Origin: Roseovarius sp. MMSF_3281
GTDB taxonomy: Bacteria > Pseudomonadota > Alphaproteobacteria > Rhodobacterales > Rhodobacteraceae
NCBI RefSeq assembly: GCF_030733685.1
Contig: NZ_JASHIM010000001.1
Coordinates: forward strand, 1-64,000
Direction of reading: 5' to 3'
DNA: 64,000 bases
Shown here: positions 32,410 through 40,557 of the stretch, piece by piece
How the letters are laid out: every line of letters begins with the position of its first letter
Position numbering within the stretch: position 1 is the first letter of the stretch
Translations under genes and position numbers: made by a program
Notes under the pieces: generated by a model
Seen by the model: only the letters and a program-made list of their open reading frames with translations
What the model was told of the DNA's origin: nothing
Databases searched by the model: none

Positions 32410-32554
32410 ACTGGCAGTCATGCTTTGGGGCTTTCATACCCGGGCGCCATTTCCAGCAAGGCCCATGGTGCTCGTGCCACTTGGTCACGTGGTTCAGGCA
32501 TATCGGGCAAAAGAATAGCCGCGGTTGGCGCCTGAGCCAGTCGTGAAAGTTCAC
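32327..32554 (-). CDS. Small Cys/His-rich protein, convergent with integrase
   Basis: 75 aa from GTG 32554, coupled to the excisionase-like gene by GTGA. CPICLNHVTKWHEHHGPCWKW (split; residues 16-36) is a zinc-binding arrangement of Cys and His; a second CxxC-like set lies at the end (YCSRCADR). The last 83 bases overlap the integrase 3' end on the other strand. Function unknown; nucleic-acid binding plausible. Confidence 0.55.
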   Translation of the reverse strand: MNFHDWLRRQPRLFFCPICLNHVTKWHEHHGPCWKWRPGMKAPKHDCQFNQDASQCPRPTLDSRYCSRCADRDDR

Positions 32555-32778
32555 AGCCGCACTCGCCTTGCCTTGCCGGCCATGCCGTTCGTTTCGATCT
32601 CACCGGCGGCGATCTTACGGCGCACTGTGCTTTCGTGGACACCCATTTGCCGCGCGGCCTCTGGCACGGTGATCCATTCTTTGGGTGGGGCGATTTGGCG
32701 GCGCAGGTCGCGCACCTCCTTCACGAGCGGCGCGACGGCGGCGGAAACAGCTTTTTGGATTTCAGCGTCGATGCTCAT
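32551..32778 (-). CDS. Excisionase-like HTH protein
   Basis: 75 aa. A coiled N-terminus (AEIQKAVSAAVAPLVKEVRDLRR) precedes a MerR/AlpA-like helix-turn-helix: WITVPEAARQMGVHESTVRRKIAAGEI (residues about 35-62), which is the pattern of phage excisionases and AlpA-type directionality factors. Position next to the integrase supports an Xis role. Distal gene of the leftward early operon. Confidence 0.65.
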   Translation of the reverse strand: MSIDAEIQKAVSAAVAPLVKEVRDLRRQIAPPKEWITVPEAARQMGVHESTVRRKIAAGEIETNGMAGKARRVRL

Positions 32779-32781
32779 ACC

Positions 32782-32991
32782 TCAATCCTCCGTGCTTGGC
32801 GGGGTGTGGTGGACGGCAATAGCAACGACCAAGGCAGCCGTAATCAATTCGTCAACAATATCCGAAGCCGTTAGATGCCCCTCAATCCCAACCATTCTAA
32901 TATGCGGGCCAACCGCCCCAGAAAGTGACGAGCGCAAGAATTTGCGTGTTTCACCCTTATGGAGCGCGGCCCAATCATCGTTATCGCCCAT
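32782..32991 (-). CDS. Small hypothetical protein
   Basis: 69 aa from ATG 32991, overlapping the upstream stop (TGATG). Starts MGDNDDWAALHKGETRKFLRS and ends with a hydrophobic helix (ELITAALVVAIAVHHTPP). No family recognised. Confidence 0.5.
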   Translation of the reverse strand: MGDNDDWAALHKGETRKFLRSSLSGAVGPHIRMVGIEGHLTASDIVDELITAALVVAIAVHHTPPSTED

Positions 32992-33311
32992 CACTCACCT
33001 TCCTTTCCGGTGTCTCGCAGGGCGGCGTGAGCTCTTGCCTCGCCAAACTTCCGCTGTTGCTCCATGCGCCATTCAATGTTTTTCACGCACGCCGGAATGT
33101 CGGCCTCATAGAAGCCAAACCGCTTGTCCGTGGTGAAGAATTCCGAGCCGCCAACGGTTAGACTGGTGAGTGCTTTTGATACCACAAATGAATACTCTTT
33201 GAGGCGCGCGTTCTCGTCCTCTAGGGCTTCGATGCGGTCGGCGGCTTGTCTGGTCGCCGTGTCGGGGAAGTTTGTTAACGAACGCAGTCGCTTCACCAAA
33301 TCATTCGCCAT
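32991..33311 (-). CDS. Ead/Ea22-like small protein
   Basis: 106 aa. N-terminus NDLVKRLRSLTNFPDTATRQAADRIEALEDENARLKE (split) is the layout found in Ead/Ea22-type accessory proteins of phages, with a short leucine zipper. No known function. Overlaps the gene at 33301 by 11 bases. Confidence 0.55.
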   Translation of the reverse strand: MANDLVKRLRSLTNFPDTATRQAADRIEALEDENARLKEYSFVVSKALTSLTVGGSEFFTTDKRFGFYEADIPACVKNIEWRMEQQRKFGEARAHAALRDTGKEGE

Positions 33312-34866
33312 CGCTCTGGTCCTCCGTGATCAATGCGAGGATTGCAGAATGGTCTTTTCGACGCGCAACGCACGATCCGCACCGACAGTCTAGCACATCC
33401 CCGTTGTGGCCAACTTTTGCGCCAATCACGCTTGCCGCCTCCCTCAGCGCATTGTTCCGGGCCTCGCGCTTTACACTCTCGTCACGGGCCTCAAGCGCCT
33501 CGGTGGCGTCGTCGGGGGTGCGGGCGCGGATGTAGTCTTCAACGTTCAGCAGGATGATTCCAACGGGGCCATGAATTGACACATAATTTGTTGCGTTCCG
33601 CGCATCCTCATAGGCCGCAGCCACGGCGGCTTTGTGGTGGTCTTCGGGGACGTAGGGTTCATGGTCATCGCGTTCTCGCGTCCAGCATGATCCGAACATA
33701 TGGCCGGGATCGTCAGCGTCATTTGTCAGAAACGCCCAAATCCGCTCAGGTGCTTTCTGTGTCATTCGCTGTCTCCCGGATATGGCATGGCGCGGATGGC
33801 TTCGGCTGCGCTTTTGTGTGCCAAATAAAGCCCCCTTCCCGTTACCTTCGTTGGCCCTTTTGTCGCAGATTTCCGCCGCCGCCTCTTTCGCCTGCTTCCA
33901 TCCTTCGCGGTGGGTCTGGTCGGGTTCGAGGGCGGCAAGGATGCGCTGTTCGTAATCGGCTTGGACGAATTCTTGAGCAAGCCGATAAGCAGATCGTATT
34001 GGGTCAGAATTAAATCCCACATGGACAATTTCTTCGCCCTCGGGGTCTATGACCTCGTATCCATCTGGCGTCTGGTGGATAGAATAGTCACCAAATGGCG
34101 TAGAAGCTTTGTTGTCCTTCCACTCCAGCGGCTTCACCTTCACCCCGGCAGGCTCGGACACGTCGCCCTTGTGGCCAGAACCGCCGCAATGTGGGCAGGC
34201 GTTCTCTACGTCCTCACGCCAGCGTTCCTCGGCTCCTGTGGTGGCGAAGCCCGCAGTCTTGTAGCGGGTGTTCCCTGCCCAAATCATGATCTTCCACTCA
34301 CGCGAGTCGCCGGCGAGGACTTCTGCGGCTTTCCTGGCATCCTCCGCTCGGTCAAGGAATACCTCTGGCCCTCGCTTGTTGTGACCGCAGCAACATCCGC
34401 GCGTCCAGACACCGGCTCTCCAAAGTGCCTCGATCTGCTCAGCGATACAGGCGTCAACACAAACCGTTTTCGTCGTGAAATCGAAGTATGGGCGAGGATC
34501 AAGTATGGTCTCTGGTATATTTCCGGTCGTATCGGGCTGGTTGCTACTCTCGCAATCACACCCGGCAGGCTCGGCGTCGATCTGGGCGAGGGTGGCGCGG
34601 GCTTCTGTAACTGATGGACCAATGTCAGCGGGATGAACTTCACCTTGCCCTAATGCGAACACCTCGTCTTGAACGTGGGTCAACATGCTCTGCAAAGCCG
34701 CCTCCGCCCGCTCGGCCCGTGCTTGGGCTGCATTGCGTTCGGTGAGGAGGGCGCGGAGTGCCTCAACCGTTTCAAATCGCTCGGCAACCGTAGGATTTCC
34801 ATATGGGCGGGCATAAATCTCGATAAGCCGCTCAACCGCCGCTACGCTTGTGTCTGTGTCAGTCAT
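33301..34866 (-). CDS. Ea22-like mosaic protein, probably two genes fused by frameshift
   Basis: Open frame of 521 aa from ATG 34866 (overlapping the upstream stop). The N-terminal part is helical (RNAAQARAERAEAALQSML), followed by two CxxC-type pairs (CDCESS, CCCGHN) and NACPHCGGSGHKG near 215. Near 33831-33840 the reading frame changes register with the neighbours: in the +1 frame of the same strand a natural gene end (LAHKSAAEAIRAMPYPGDSE, stop 33762-33764) overlaps an ATG (33765) that starts MTQKAPERIWAFL, the C-terminal 154-aa portion. So this was probably two coupled genes, with one base lost or gained in GGGAAGGGGG. Confidence 0.55.
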   Translation of the reverse strand: MTDTDTSVAAVERLIEIYARPYGNPTVAERFETVEALRALLTERNAAQARAERAEAALQSMLTHVQDEVFALGQGEVHPADIGPSVTEARATLAQIDAEPAGCDCESSNQPDTTGNIPETILDPRPYFDFTTKTVCVDACIAEQIEALWRAGVWTRGCCCGHNKRGPEVFLDRAEDARKAAEVLAGDSREWKIMIWAGNTRYKTAGFATTGAEERWREDVENACPHCGGSGHKGDVSEPAGVKVKPLEWKDNKASTPFGDYSIHQTPDGYEVIDPEGEEIVHVGFNSDPIRSAYRLAQEFVQADYEQRILAALEPDQTHREGWKQAKEAAAEICDKRANEGNGKGALFGTQKRSRSHPRHAISGRQRMTQKAPERIWAFLTNDADDPGHMFGSCWTRERDDHEPYVPEDHHKAAVAAAYEDARNATNYVSIHGPVGIILLNVEDYIRARTPDDATEALEARDESVKREARNNALREAASVIGAKVGHNGDVLDCRCGSCVARRKDHSAILALITEDQSDGE

Positions 34867-35051
34867 TCCCATTCCTCACGGCCTGCAACATCATCAAGCG
34901 TTTCTGAGATAGCCTTTTTTGCTTCGTGCGAAAGTGAAGGCCACACGTCACGTAGCCGTTCGCCTGCGTAATTCTTCCAGTCGTGTACTTTTTGAGCGTT
35001 GGCCCAATCTGGCTCACACCAATCGCTTGGCACTCTTCCTTTATAACTCAT
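34863..35051 (-). CDS. Small hypothetical protein
   Basis: 62 aa, Trp-rich and charged: SYKGRVPSDWCEPDWANAQ then HDWKNYAGERLRDVWPSL. Both ends overlap neighbours as ATGA. No known family, but the coupling and unbiased codon use support it as real. Confidence 0.55.
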   Translation of the reverse strand: MSYKGRVPSDWCEPDWANAQKVHDWKNYAGERLRDVWPSLSHEAKKAISETLDDVAGREEWE

Positions 35052-35446
35052 TCCCGTTCTCCCCTTGTTGCTTGGTAGGCGGCGAGGGTCTTATCCATCC
35101 GAAGGCGTGCGCGTTGAAGGTCTGCAAAAACCTTGGCGCAATCTTCTTTGTTGGCCCCTTCGCTATGCAGGAAAAAATCTGCCAATTCGCAAATCTCTTC
35201 GCGTGTCTGCTTGTGGTCTTCCGCCAGTTCATCCGCCGCTTTCAGGGCCTCGGCGTTGGCGCGGGTGTTCCATGCGGTTATGGCTCGATCAGCGCTAGAC
35301 GCATATGGCCCTTCCGTCCCACAACTTGTACACTCAACAGTATAGTTCCAGCCTACGTGTCTTGTCGCGACCTTACATACATTCAAGGAGTATTCTGATG
35401 CTCCGTCATTCCTACAAAACGGACATGACTTCATCTTATCCGTCAT
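35048..35446 (-). CDS. Lar-family restriction alleviation protein
   Basis: 132 aa from ATG 35446 (GGAGGA eight bases upstream). Residues 5-60 match the Lar zinc-ribbon signature: SCPFCRNDGASEY, then YTVECTSCGTEGPYASS followed by DRAITAWNTR. Lar-type proteins of Rac and related phages relieve type I restriction by acting on the host modification enzyme. The long helical C-terminus (ELAEDHKQTREEICELADF) is an addition beyond the usual 60-70 aa core. Confidence 0.75.
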   Translation of the reverse strand: MTDKMKSCPFCRNDGASEYSLNVCKVATRHVGWNYTVECTSCGTEGPYASSADRAITAWNTRANAEALKAADELAEDHKQTREEICELADFFLHSEGANKEDCAKVFADLQRARLRMDKTLAAYQATRGERE

Positions 35447-35450
35447 CAGA

Positions 35451-35624
35451 TCATTCCTCCTTCCAAATCGGCGCATCAATCCAAGGCTCAAGGCGATCCC
35501 ATGCGACCTGAATGTCCTGTGTGCCTTCCCTCTGGATTGCGCGGCGCAGGTCATTCACCGCCTTGCGGATCTTAGATATCCGGGTGTTGCCGTAGCGGTC
35601 GGCAGGCGCTTGCTTGCGGGTCAT
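35451..35624 (-). CDS. Small helical protein
   Basis: 57 aa, charged: TRKQAPADRYGNTRISKIRKA, then QDIQVAWDRLEPWIDAPIW. The start overlaps the upstream stop, and the stop lies within the ribosome site of the Lar-like gene. Below the usual size cut-off. No family. Confidence 0.5.
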   Translation of the reverse strand: MTRKQAPADRYGNTRISKIRKAVNDLRRAIQREGTQDIQVAWDRLEPWIDAPIWKEE

Positions 35625-35860
35625 GGCCTATGCCCCTTGAACAGCCGCCCTTTTCGCTGTGACCAGCTAAGACGGTGGTAGCAATTGCGCTTGGTTCTGC
35701 GCCGCCGTTTTTGCCATAATTTTTTGTTCTCACGTCGCTTGATACGGTGCTCCCTCTCAAGGCGCTCCGACGCTGTGACCGTAACAGGCGCAGGCGGCAT
35801 GTTGTGACCGATACCGGCCAACGCCAGACTGGCAGCGCCAGCGATTAACAGCTTGCGCAT
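35621..35860 (-). CDS. Short, highly basic protein with hydrophobic N-terminus
   Basis: 79 aa from ATG 35860 (TGATG overlap). Residues 1-22 (RKLLIAGAASLALAGIGHN) could be a signal peptide or anchor; the rest is very rich in Arg and Lys (REHRIKRRENKKLWQKRRRR). No family recognised. Confidence 0.5.
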   Translation of the reverse strand: MRKLLIAGAASLALAGIGHNMPPAPVTVTASERLEREHRIKRRENKKLWQKRRRRTKRNCYHRLSWSQRKGRLFKGHRP

Positions 35861-36219
35861 CACTCGCCCTCCCGTTGCTTGAGCATGGCGTCGGCTTGGT
35901 GGTAGGCCCATCTGGCGCGAGAACGCTGCGCCTCTGGCTTGCGCATGTCGATCCTCGGATCACCCGCCTCTACGGAAGTCACGCCATCCGGCCAAGGCAC
36001 CCAATCATCCATCCCCGCCAAAGCCGCTTTCGCAATTTCATCCCGCTTGGCCTGTCGGATCATATCGTCAAGCCACTCGGTCCCACTGTCAGGGACGCGC
36101 AGCTCAATGGCGGCGAGTTGGCGAAGGGTCATACCTTCGCATCCGTCAAATCCGCACCACCCTTCGTATGCGAGGGCAGGGTTTGGAAACGCTGGCCCGC
36201 TTTTGGTATCATGTGTCAT
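35860..36219 (-). CDS. Common phage accessory protein
   Basis: 119 aa from ATG 36219 (ATGA overlap). Begins THDTKSGPAFPNP and has GWCGFDGCEGMTLRQLAAIELRV, a pattern I associate with many small lambdoid-type accessory proteins where GMTLRDYFAA is the conserved block. Its biochemical role is unknown. Confidence 0.6.
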   Translation of the reverse strand: MTHDTKSGPAFPNPALAYEGWCGFDGCEGMTLRQLAAIELRVPDSGTEWLDDMIRQAKRDEIAKAALAGMDDWVPWPDGVTSVEAGDPRIDMRKPEAQRSRARWAYHQADAMLKQREGE

Positions 36220-36536
36220 TGGTCTGCCTCCGCAACTTTTTGCACGAGACTGAACCCGCCATGTTCCTTCATCCATTTCATGGACTTTTGAAAATTCAGG
36301 TCAGCGCCGTAATCTGTGAGGCGATATGTGGCGCTTTCCGGGTATCCATCGTCAGCTTTTTCACAGCTTATCATCCCAGCTCCTATCAGTTCTCGCATCG
36401 CCTTTTCTCCGCGCCTTGAAAGGGCGTACTCCTGATTTTGCAGGGTCAGCGTCATGTTCTTTCCCAGCATCCAATTGCCAGCCAGAACGGCCTGCGCGTC
36501 ATTGGATAGCGAGAGAATTTCAGGGTCATTCTTCAT
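36216..36536 (-). CDS. Winged-helix-like small protein
   Basis: 106 aa from ATG 36536. A helix-rich start (NDPEILSLSNDAQAVLAGNW) leads to SRRGEKAMRELIGAGMISCEK and ATYRLTDYGADL, which outlines a winged helix of MarR/PadR type. It may regulate neighbouring genes. ATGA overlaps on both sides. Confidence 0.6.
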   Translation of the reverse strand: MKNDPEILSLSNDAQAVLAGNWMLGKNMTLTLQNQEYALSRRGEKAMRELIGAGMISCEKADDGYPESATYRLTDYGADLNFQKSMKWMKEHGGFSLVQKVAEADQ

Positions 36537-36733
36537 CCCTCTTTCCCCTTCCATGTTCCCAAGGCCACCCACCGCCGTAGCGTTTCGGGATAGCCAGTTG
36601 ATTTCTCGATTTCCCGCAGCTCCGCGTACATCAGTACGGCCCGCGCGTGGCGTATGACGGGCAGGCGCTTCCACCACGGGGCGGCAGGCATTGCCCAGCC
36701 CATGTGCAGGCGATCTTGTTCCCACTCGGTCAT
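36533..36733 (-). CDS. Small Trp-rich protein
   Basis: 66 aa. TEWEQDRLHMGWAMPAAPWWKRLPVIRHARA, then a predicted helix. Both termini overlap neighbours by 4 bases. No family recognised. Confidence 0.5.
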   Translation of the reverse strand: MTEWEQDRLHMGWAMPAAPWWKRLPVIRHARAVLMYAELREIEKSTGYPETLRRWVALGTWKGKEG

Positions 36734-37041
36734 TCGCCCCTCGCCCTCAATTCTTCGTAAAACCCGAGCCTCGCCTGCGCGCTTGGGTCGGTGGGCCAGC
36801 GGTTGCGCTGACGGGCAAGCGTCAGATTGGCTTCGTCTGTCACGTCGACCAACTTCTGGACATGGAGGTTGTCGCCGCGCTCAACACGAAGAACGACCGC
36901 CCCAAGCGTGTTGTCGCCTTCAAGAGCCTCGGCGTAGTGCCAAGCCGCATCGGCCAAGTTCCGGCAGACTCGGGCAGTGGGGTCGCCGTAGAAACGGTCC
37001 AGCCAAAGCACATGCTCCTTTTCATGATCACGCGGCCCCAT
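36730..37041 (-). CDS. Small hypothetical protein
   Basis: 103 aa from ATG 37041. Globular (EHVLWLDRFYGDPTARVCRNLADAAWHYAEALEG), mixed helix and strand. Overlaps the 37028-37243 gene by 14 bases. No family recognised. Confidence 0.5.
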   Translation of the reverse strand: MGPRDHEKEHVLWLDRFYGDPTARVCRNLADAAWHYAEALEGDNTLGAVVLRVERGDNLHVQKLVDVTDEANLTLARQRNRWPTDPSAQARLGFYEELRARGE

Positions 37042-37243
37042 GATCGTTTTCCTTCCCACGGTGGCTGTAGGCTCCAACGGATTGATCGTTTACGATCTTG
37101 CGCGCCTTGGTTTCAGGCATGAGTGCGCCCGATGTTGACACTAAAGCCCGGCGAGGCAGCGCCTTTGCAGAGAGCGGGCGTAGCAGTTCCATCAACGGCA
37201 TATCGCTGTCTGTGATACTGGTTCGCGGAGGTAAGCGTTTCAT
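37028..37243 (-). CDS. Small hypothetical protein
   Basis: 71 aa. Starts KRLPPRTSITDSDMPLMELLRPL, ends KENDHGAA. GAGGCG precedes the ATG. Weak support beyond frame and overlap; may be real in this compact operon. Confidence 0.4.
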   Translation of the reverse strand: MKRLPPRTSITDSDMPLMELLRPLSAKALPRRALVSTSGALMPETKARKIVNDQSVGAYSHRGKENDHGAA

Positions 37244-37268
37244 TTTGATCGCCTCGGATTTGACTTGG

Positions 37269-38447
37269 TCAGAGGTTGACCGTTACATGCCGCACCTTGC
37301 CTTCCAGCATGGCGCCCGGCAGGTCGGCGGCGTCGATTGATGCGATGTCCTCGCCGATCTCGCGCAGGATTTTTTCGCGATGACGCTTGTTTTTCTCTCG
37401 GCGTTCTTGCGCCTTACGTTCAGCCTCGGCCGCTTCATCAGCTTTGCGTTTTTGCTCAGCAATGGCCTCTTGGCGGGCCCTTTCCTCGGCCTTGGCACGT
37501 TCTTCCTCTTCGGCGCGCGACTGCCTCTCTGCGTCGTGCTCCATCTGAGCTTTTAGGTGGTCAATGCCAGCCAGCCTTACGGCCTCAACGGCATCTTTGT
37601 GGTCACCAAGGCCACTGGCCATTGCCTCGGGCACCTTTTGCTCCAATTCGTAGATCAGAACGCCATATGGCTGAGACTGTCCGCCAATAGTTCCGTTGCG
37701 GACCTCTGTAATGTCAGCGATCAAGGACTCGGCCCGAGAGCGTTGATCGGCCGCCTCCTGTTCTTTGGCGCGGCGTTCCTGCTCTTCGCGCTCACGTTTT
37801 TCGGCCTCGGCCTGCTCCTTGGCTTCACGCTCTTCTTTTTCAGCGCGCAGTCGATTGAGTTCGGCCTCTTGCTCTTCGCGCGCTTCGGCGTTGGACAGGT
37901 CGGCACGGTATTTCTCCAAGGCCTCGGCCTTCGCCTCTTCCGCCAGCCCCCGAATTTCCTGCCAGCTTTCATCAATAGCGATGTTTTCGACTTCCGTGAT
38001 CACTGCTCGGATGTCATCGGTCGACATCTTCCAGTAGGTGCGCCCCTTGTCAAAAGCCTGCATGCGCTCCTGTAGAGCGGCCTTGCGCTTTTGTTCCTTC
38101 TCTTCCCATTCATCCAGCGGCTTGCGTACCCGCTCTTTCAGGTCGTCCAGCGTGTCGCGAACCTTCCGGCGCTCTCCGTTGACGGCCTCGATCTTTGCCC
38201 GTGCGTCATCGGTCAGGGCTTTGCCGGCCTTGTCCAGAGTGGTCTTGGATCGCGCGACCTTGTGGGCAATCGAGGCGATTTCCTTGCGGCCTCTTGCCGT
38301 GGTCACGTCCAGCGCCATCGAGTCGACTTCTTCAACGATACGGCCAAGGATTTTGTCGATTTCTCCGTTCTGGAAGAGCGATGGCAAATCTTCGGCATCC
38401 GGCAGCGTTAAGGCGGTGCTGGTTTCGATTGTGGTTTGGTCATTCAT
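37269..38447 (-). CDS. Long coiled-coil protein of the recombination operon
   Basis: 392 aa. More than half is continuous Glu/Lys/Arg-rich coiled coil (residues about 180-260 and 300-370, for example EEREAKEQAEAEKREREEQ), with a globular N-terminal region (ARGRKEIASIAHKVARSKTTLDKAGK). Such coiled-coil proteins often accompany RecT/exonuclease pairs in phages, where their exact role is unknown. Stop overlaps the downstream gene by 4 bases at the other end. Confidence 0.65.
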   Translation of the reverse strand: MNDQTTIETSTALTLPDAEDLPSLFQNGEIDKILGRIVEEVDSMALDVTTARGRKEIASIAHKVARSKTTLDKAGKALTDDARAKIEAVNGERRKVRDTLDDLKERVRKPLDEWEEKEQKRKAALQERMQAFDKGRTYWKMSTDDIRAVITEVENIAIDESWQEIRGLAEEAKAEALEKYRADLSNAEAREEQEAELNRLRAEKEEREAKEQAEAEKREREEQERRAKEQEAADQRSRAESLIADITEVRNGTIGGQSQPYGVLIYELEQKVPEAMASGLGDHKDAVEAVRLAGIDHLKAQMEHDAERQSRAEEEERAKAEERARQEAIAEQKRKADEAAEAERKAQERREKNKRHREKILREIGEDIASIDAADLPGAMLEGKVRHVTVNL

Positions 38448-38704
38448 GACTGGCTTCCTTCGTTGGTTTCATTGAGGTTGCGGGCTGTGCGAATAGCGTC
38501 TTTGAGTTTTTGGGAAGCGCCTTCGCCGTTGCCGTTTCTGACTTCGTCTGTTGCGTCCGTAATGCTGACGAGCATTTCGAATGCGGCCTCTGAATTTCTT
38601 GCGCGGCGCGATGCGCGCAGATAGGCAATAGCCAACTGTCTGGGCGATTGTTCGCGTACCAGCTTTTCGATTTTCGCTTCGGGCGGCTTGTAGGGTTTGC
38701 TCAA
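38444..38704 (-). CDS. Small helical protein
   Basis: 86 aa, charged and helical: SPRQLAIAYLRASRRARNSEAAF and TDATDEVRNGNGEGASQ. Overlaps the coiled-coil gene and the YbcO-like gene by 4 bases each. No family recognised. Confidence 0.5.
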   Translation of the reverse strand: MSKPYKPPEAKIEKLVREQSPRQLAIAYLRASRRARNSEAAFEMLVSITDATDEVRNGNGEGASQKLKDAIRTARNLNETNEGSQS

Positions 38705-39102
38705 ATCAACTCTCCCCCTTTGACGACAACGATTTCGTGCTCGATCAGCATGGCCAGCGTTTCGTGCTGCGCGGTGATGATCCGGTTCATGGTTTCAAAG
38801 CAGCGGTTATCCATCAGCCACCACCAGCGGCTATCCCGCCCGTCGATCAGGTCATGGCAGGCCATGCAGGCAGCAACGCAGGCAATATCACTGACCTTCG
38901 TTGACACGCCTTTGCCAAGGTTTCCGGTATGCGCCGCAACGACGGTCGATTGATCCGCGCAACGGTGCCCGGGCACGAGGCCAGAGATCCGAACTGTGCA
39001 GGGCATGGGCGCTGAGAAGTGCTGACCGGCGATCTTGCCGCCGATGGCATTGGTCAGGGCTTCGGATCGAACCTTTGGTAGAAGGTGAGGGCGGTAATTC
39101 AT
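38701..39102 (-). CDS. YbcO-like nuclease (DUF1364)
   Basis: 133 aa. The YbcO/DUF1364 pattern is clear: MPCTVRISGLVPGHRCADQSTVVAAHTGNLGKGVSTKVSDIA (split; residues about 33-74), then ACMACHDLIDGRDSRW. These are small nucleases with a degraded HNH-like zinc site (C-C-H layout) found in lambdoid prophages. It probably resolves or trims recombination intermediates alongside RecT. Confidence 0.75.
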   Translation of the reverse strand: MNYRPHLLPKVRSEALTNAIGGKIAGQHFSAPMPCTVRISGLVPGHRCADQSTVVAAHTGNLGKGVSTKVSDIACVAACMACHDLIDGRDSRWWWLMDNRCFETMNRIITAQHETLAMLIEHEIVVVKGGELI

Positions 39103-39452
39103 TCCCTGACCCCCAGCATTTCCGGCACCGACCGCATGGCCATCAACGCAGACTGTTCGTCGCGCATCCCGATGTAGTGCTCACGGAGCACATCGTTGAT
39201 GTAATCCGCGATCTCCTTTGCACGTTCGGCGCTGATATGCCCGGGCAAGAATTGCACGGGCGTGATCGACCTGGCGCGCCCATGCGTATGAACGATGAGT
39301 CCTTGATCCTGTAGCGCGCCAACAAGGCGGTGAACGCTGGACTTGGACATTAGGCCAGTACCATCAGCGATCTCGGTAAAGCTCGGTGAATAGTCGTGCT
39401 TTTCGTAGAAGGCGACGATGAAGTCGTATGCTTTGCGTTGCTGCGGGGTCAT
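39099..39452 (-). CDS. LexA-like DNA-binding domain protein
   Basis: 117 aa. N-terminus QRKAYDFIVAFYEKHDYSPSFTEIADGTGL followed by SSVHRLVGALQDQGLIV is the LexA winged helix; the Ser-Lys protease half is missing and replaced by helices. It may bind LexA-like sites in the early region or the host. Encoded with RecT. Confidence 0.7.
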   Translation of the reverse strand: MTPQQRKAYDFIVAFYEKHDYSPSFTEIADGTGLMSKSSVHRLVGALQDQGLIVHTHGRARSITPVQFLPGHISAERAKEIADYINDVLREHYIGMRDEQSALMAMRSVPEMLGVRE

Positions 39453-40462
39453 GCTGTGTTCTCCACGCTATCGAACCCGGCCAGCCAGTTGGCCTGTTCA
39501 ACGGTTGCCTCGTCATTGCCGTTGAACGGCCCTTGATCCCGGCTGATGAAACCTTCCTTCGCCGCCTCGGCGCCCATCTGGTAGGCGGGGCTTTCCGCGT
39601 CGATCTCGACTTCCCCCTCGGGCGCATCGTCGTCGTGAGTGGTGGATTGCTCCTGATCGCCGTCTTGGGCGTCCTGATCGGGCGCAGGAGTGTCGTTGTC
39701 GTCGCCCGAGGGGGATTGTGGGTCGGACGCCTGTTTCGCCTCTGTGGAGGCTTTTTCGCGGGCGGTCTGCCCGAGTTGCGCAAAGCCGTTTTGTTTCGGT
39801 GTCACGTCGCGCATCTGGCGCATGTCCTGAACCTCGTCATCGGAGTAGGCGCCAAGCATGAGGTCAGAGCGGAAACGTCGCGCCCAACCGCGGCCTGCAT
39901 AATAGGCAAGCTGTTGGTCTGGATCGTTGTGCCAGAGCGGGCTGTTCTTGATCGTAATCTCGTCAAGCGTCGGCGTTTCGTACTCAAGTACGCGCCCGTC
40001 CTCTTCGAGATAGGCGATGCACTTCCTGTCACCCACAGCGCCGCTTTGGGCGACGACATTGCCCTTGGCCGATTTCACGGGCTTGCCGGTTTTCTCGAAC
40101 GTACCTTCGTAGCGATAGCTCAGCCGAACGCCTGCCTTGCGCATCACGGCGGTAAAGACCTTGGCCTGAAACCCAATGGGACCGCCGTTCTTGGCTTGGA
40201 AGCTCTCAAAGGCGAGAGCGAAGGGATCAAATCCCCAATGCACTGCGCGCATCGTCAGCGCGAGGCAGATCGCCGGGTTGCGCTGCGCGTGTTCCGGCAG
40301 CATTGCCCCAGCCTGACACATCACTTTCGAGAACTCCACGAACTGCGCAAGGTCGCCGAACTGGTATTGCCCAAGGCCGGGATCGAGCGATTGAATTTCA
40401 GGAACCGCATCGCCAACTTGGCGCGGTTCGATCTGATCTTCGGGCTTCATGTCTACTTTCAT
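39449..40462 (-). CDS. recT: RecT-family single-strand annealing protein
   Basis: 337 aa from ATG 40462 (GAGGAAA upstream). RecT core: FGDLAQFVEFSKVMCQAGAMLPEHAQRNP, then ALTMRAVHWGFDPFALAFESF and GPIGFQAKVFTAVMRKAG, with the conserved RGWARRFRSDLMLG near 210. The C-terminal third is an acidic, disordered tail (DDNDTPAPDQDAQDGDQEQS region). Works with the RecE-like exonuclease upstream, from which it is separated by an HNH gene. Confidence 0.85.
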   Translation of the reverse strand: MKVDMKPEDQIEPRQVGDAVPEIQSLDPGLGQYQFGDLAQFVEFSKVMCQAGAMLPEHAQRNPAICLALTMRAVHWGFDPFALAFESFQAKNGGPIGFQAKVFTAVMRKAGVRLSYRYEGTFEKTGKPVKSAKGNVVAQSGAVGDRKCIAYLEEDGRVLEYETPTLDEITIKNSPLWHNDPDQQLAYYAGRGWARRFRSDLMLGAYSDDEVQDMRQMRDVTPKQNGFAQLGQTAREKASTEAKQASDPQSPSGDDNDTPAPDQDAQDGDQEQSTTHDDDAPEGEVEIDAESPAYQMGAEAAKEGFISRDQGPFNGNDEATVEQANWLAGFDSVENTA

Positions 40463-40557
40463 CACGGTTTCCTCAGTTGTTAGGGTGGCCGGGGCGGTCT
40501 TGGGGATGGTTGACTGTGCCCCGGCCCACTGCGCAGGTGGTTGACGCAGCGATCTCG

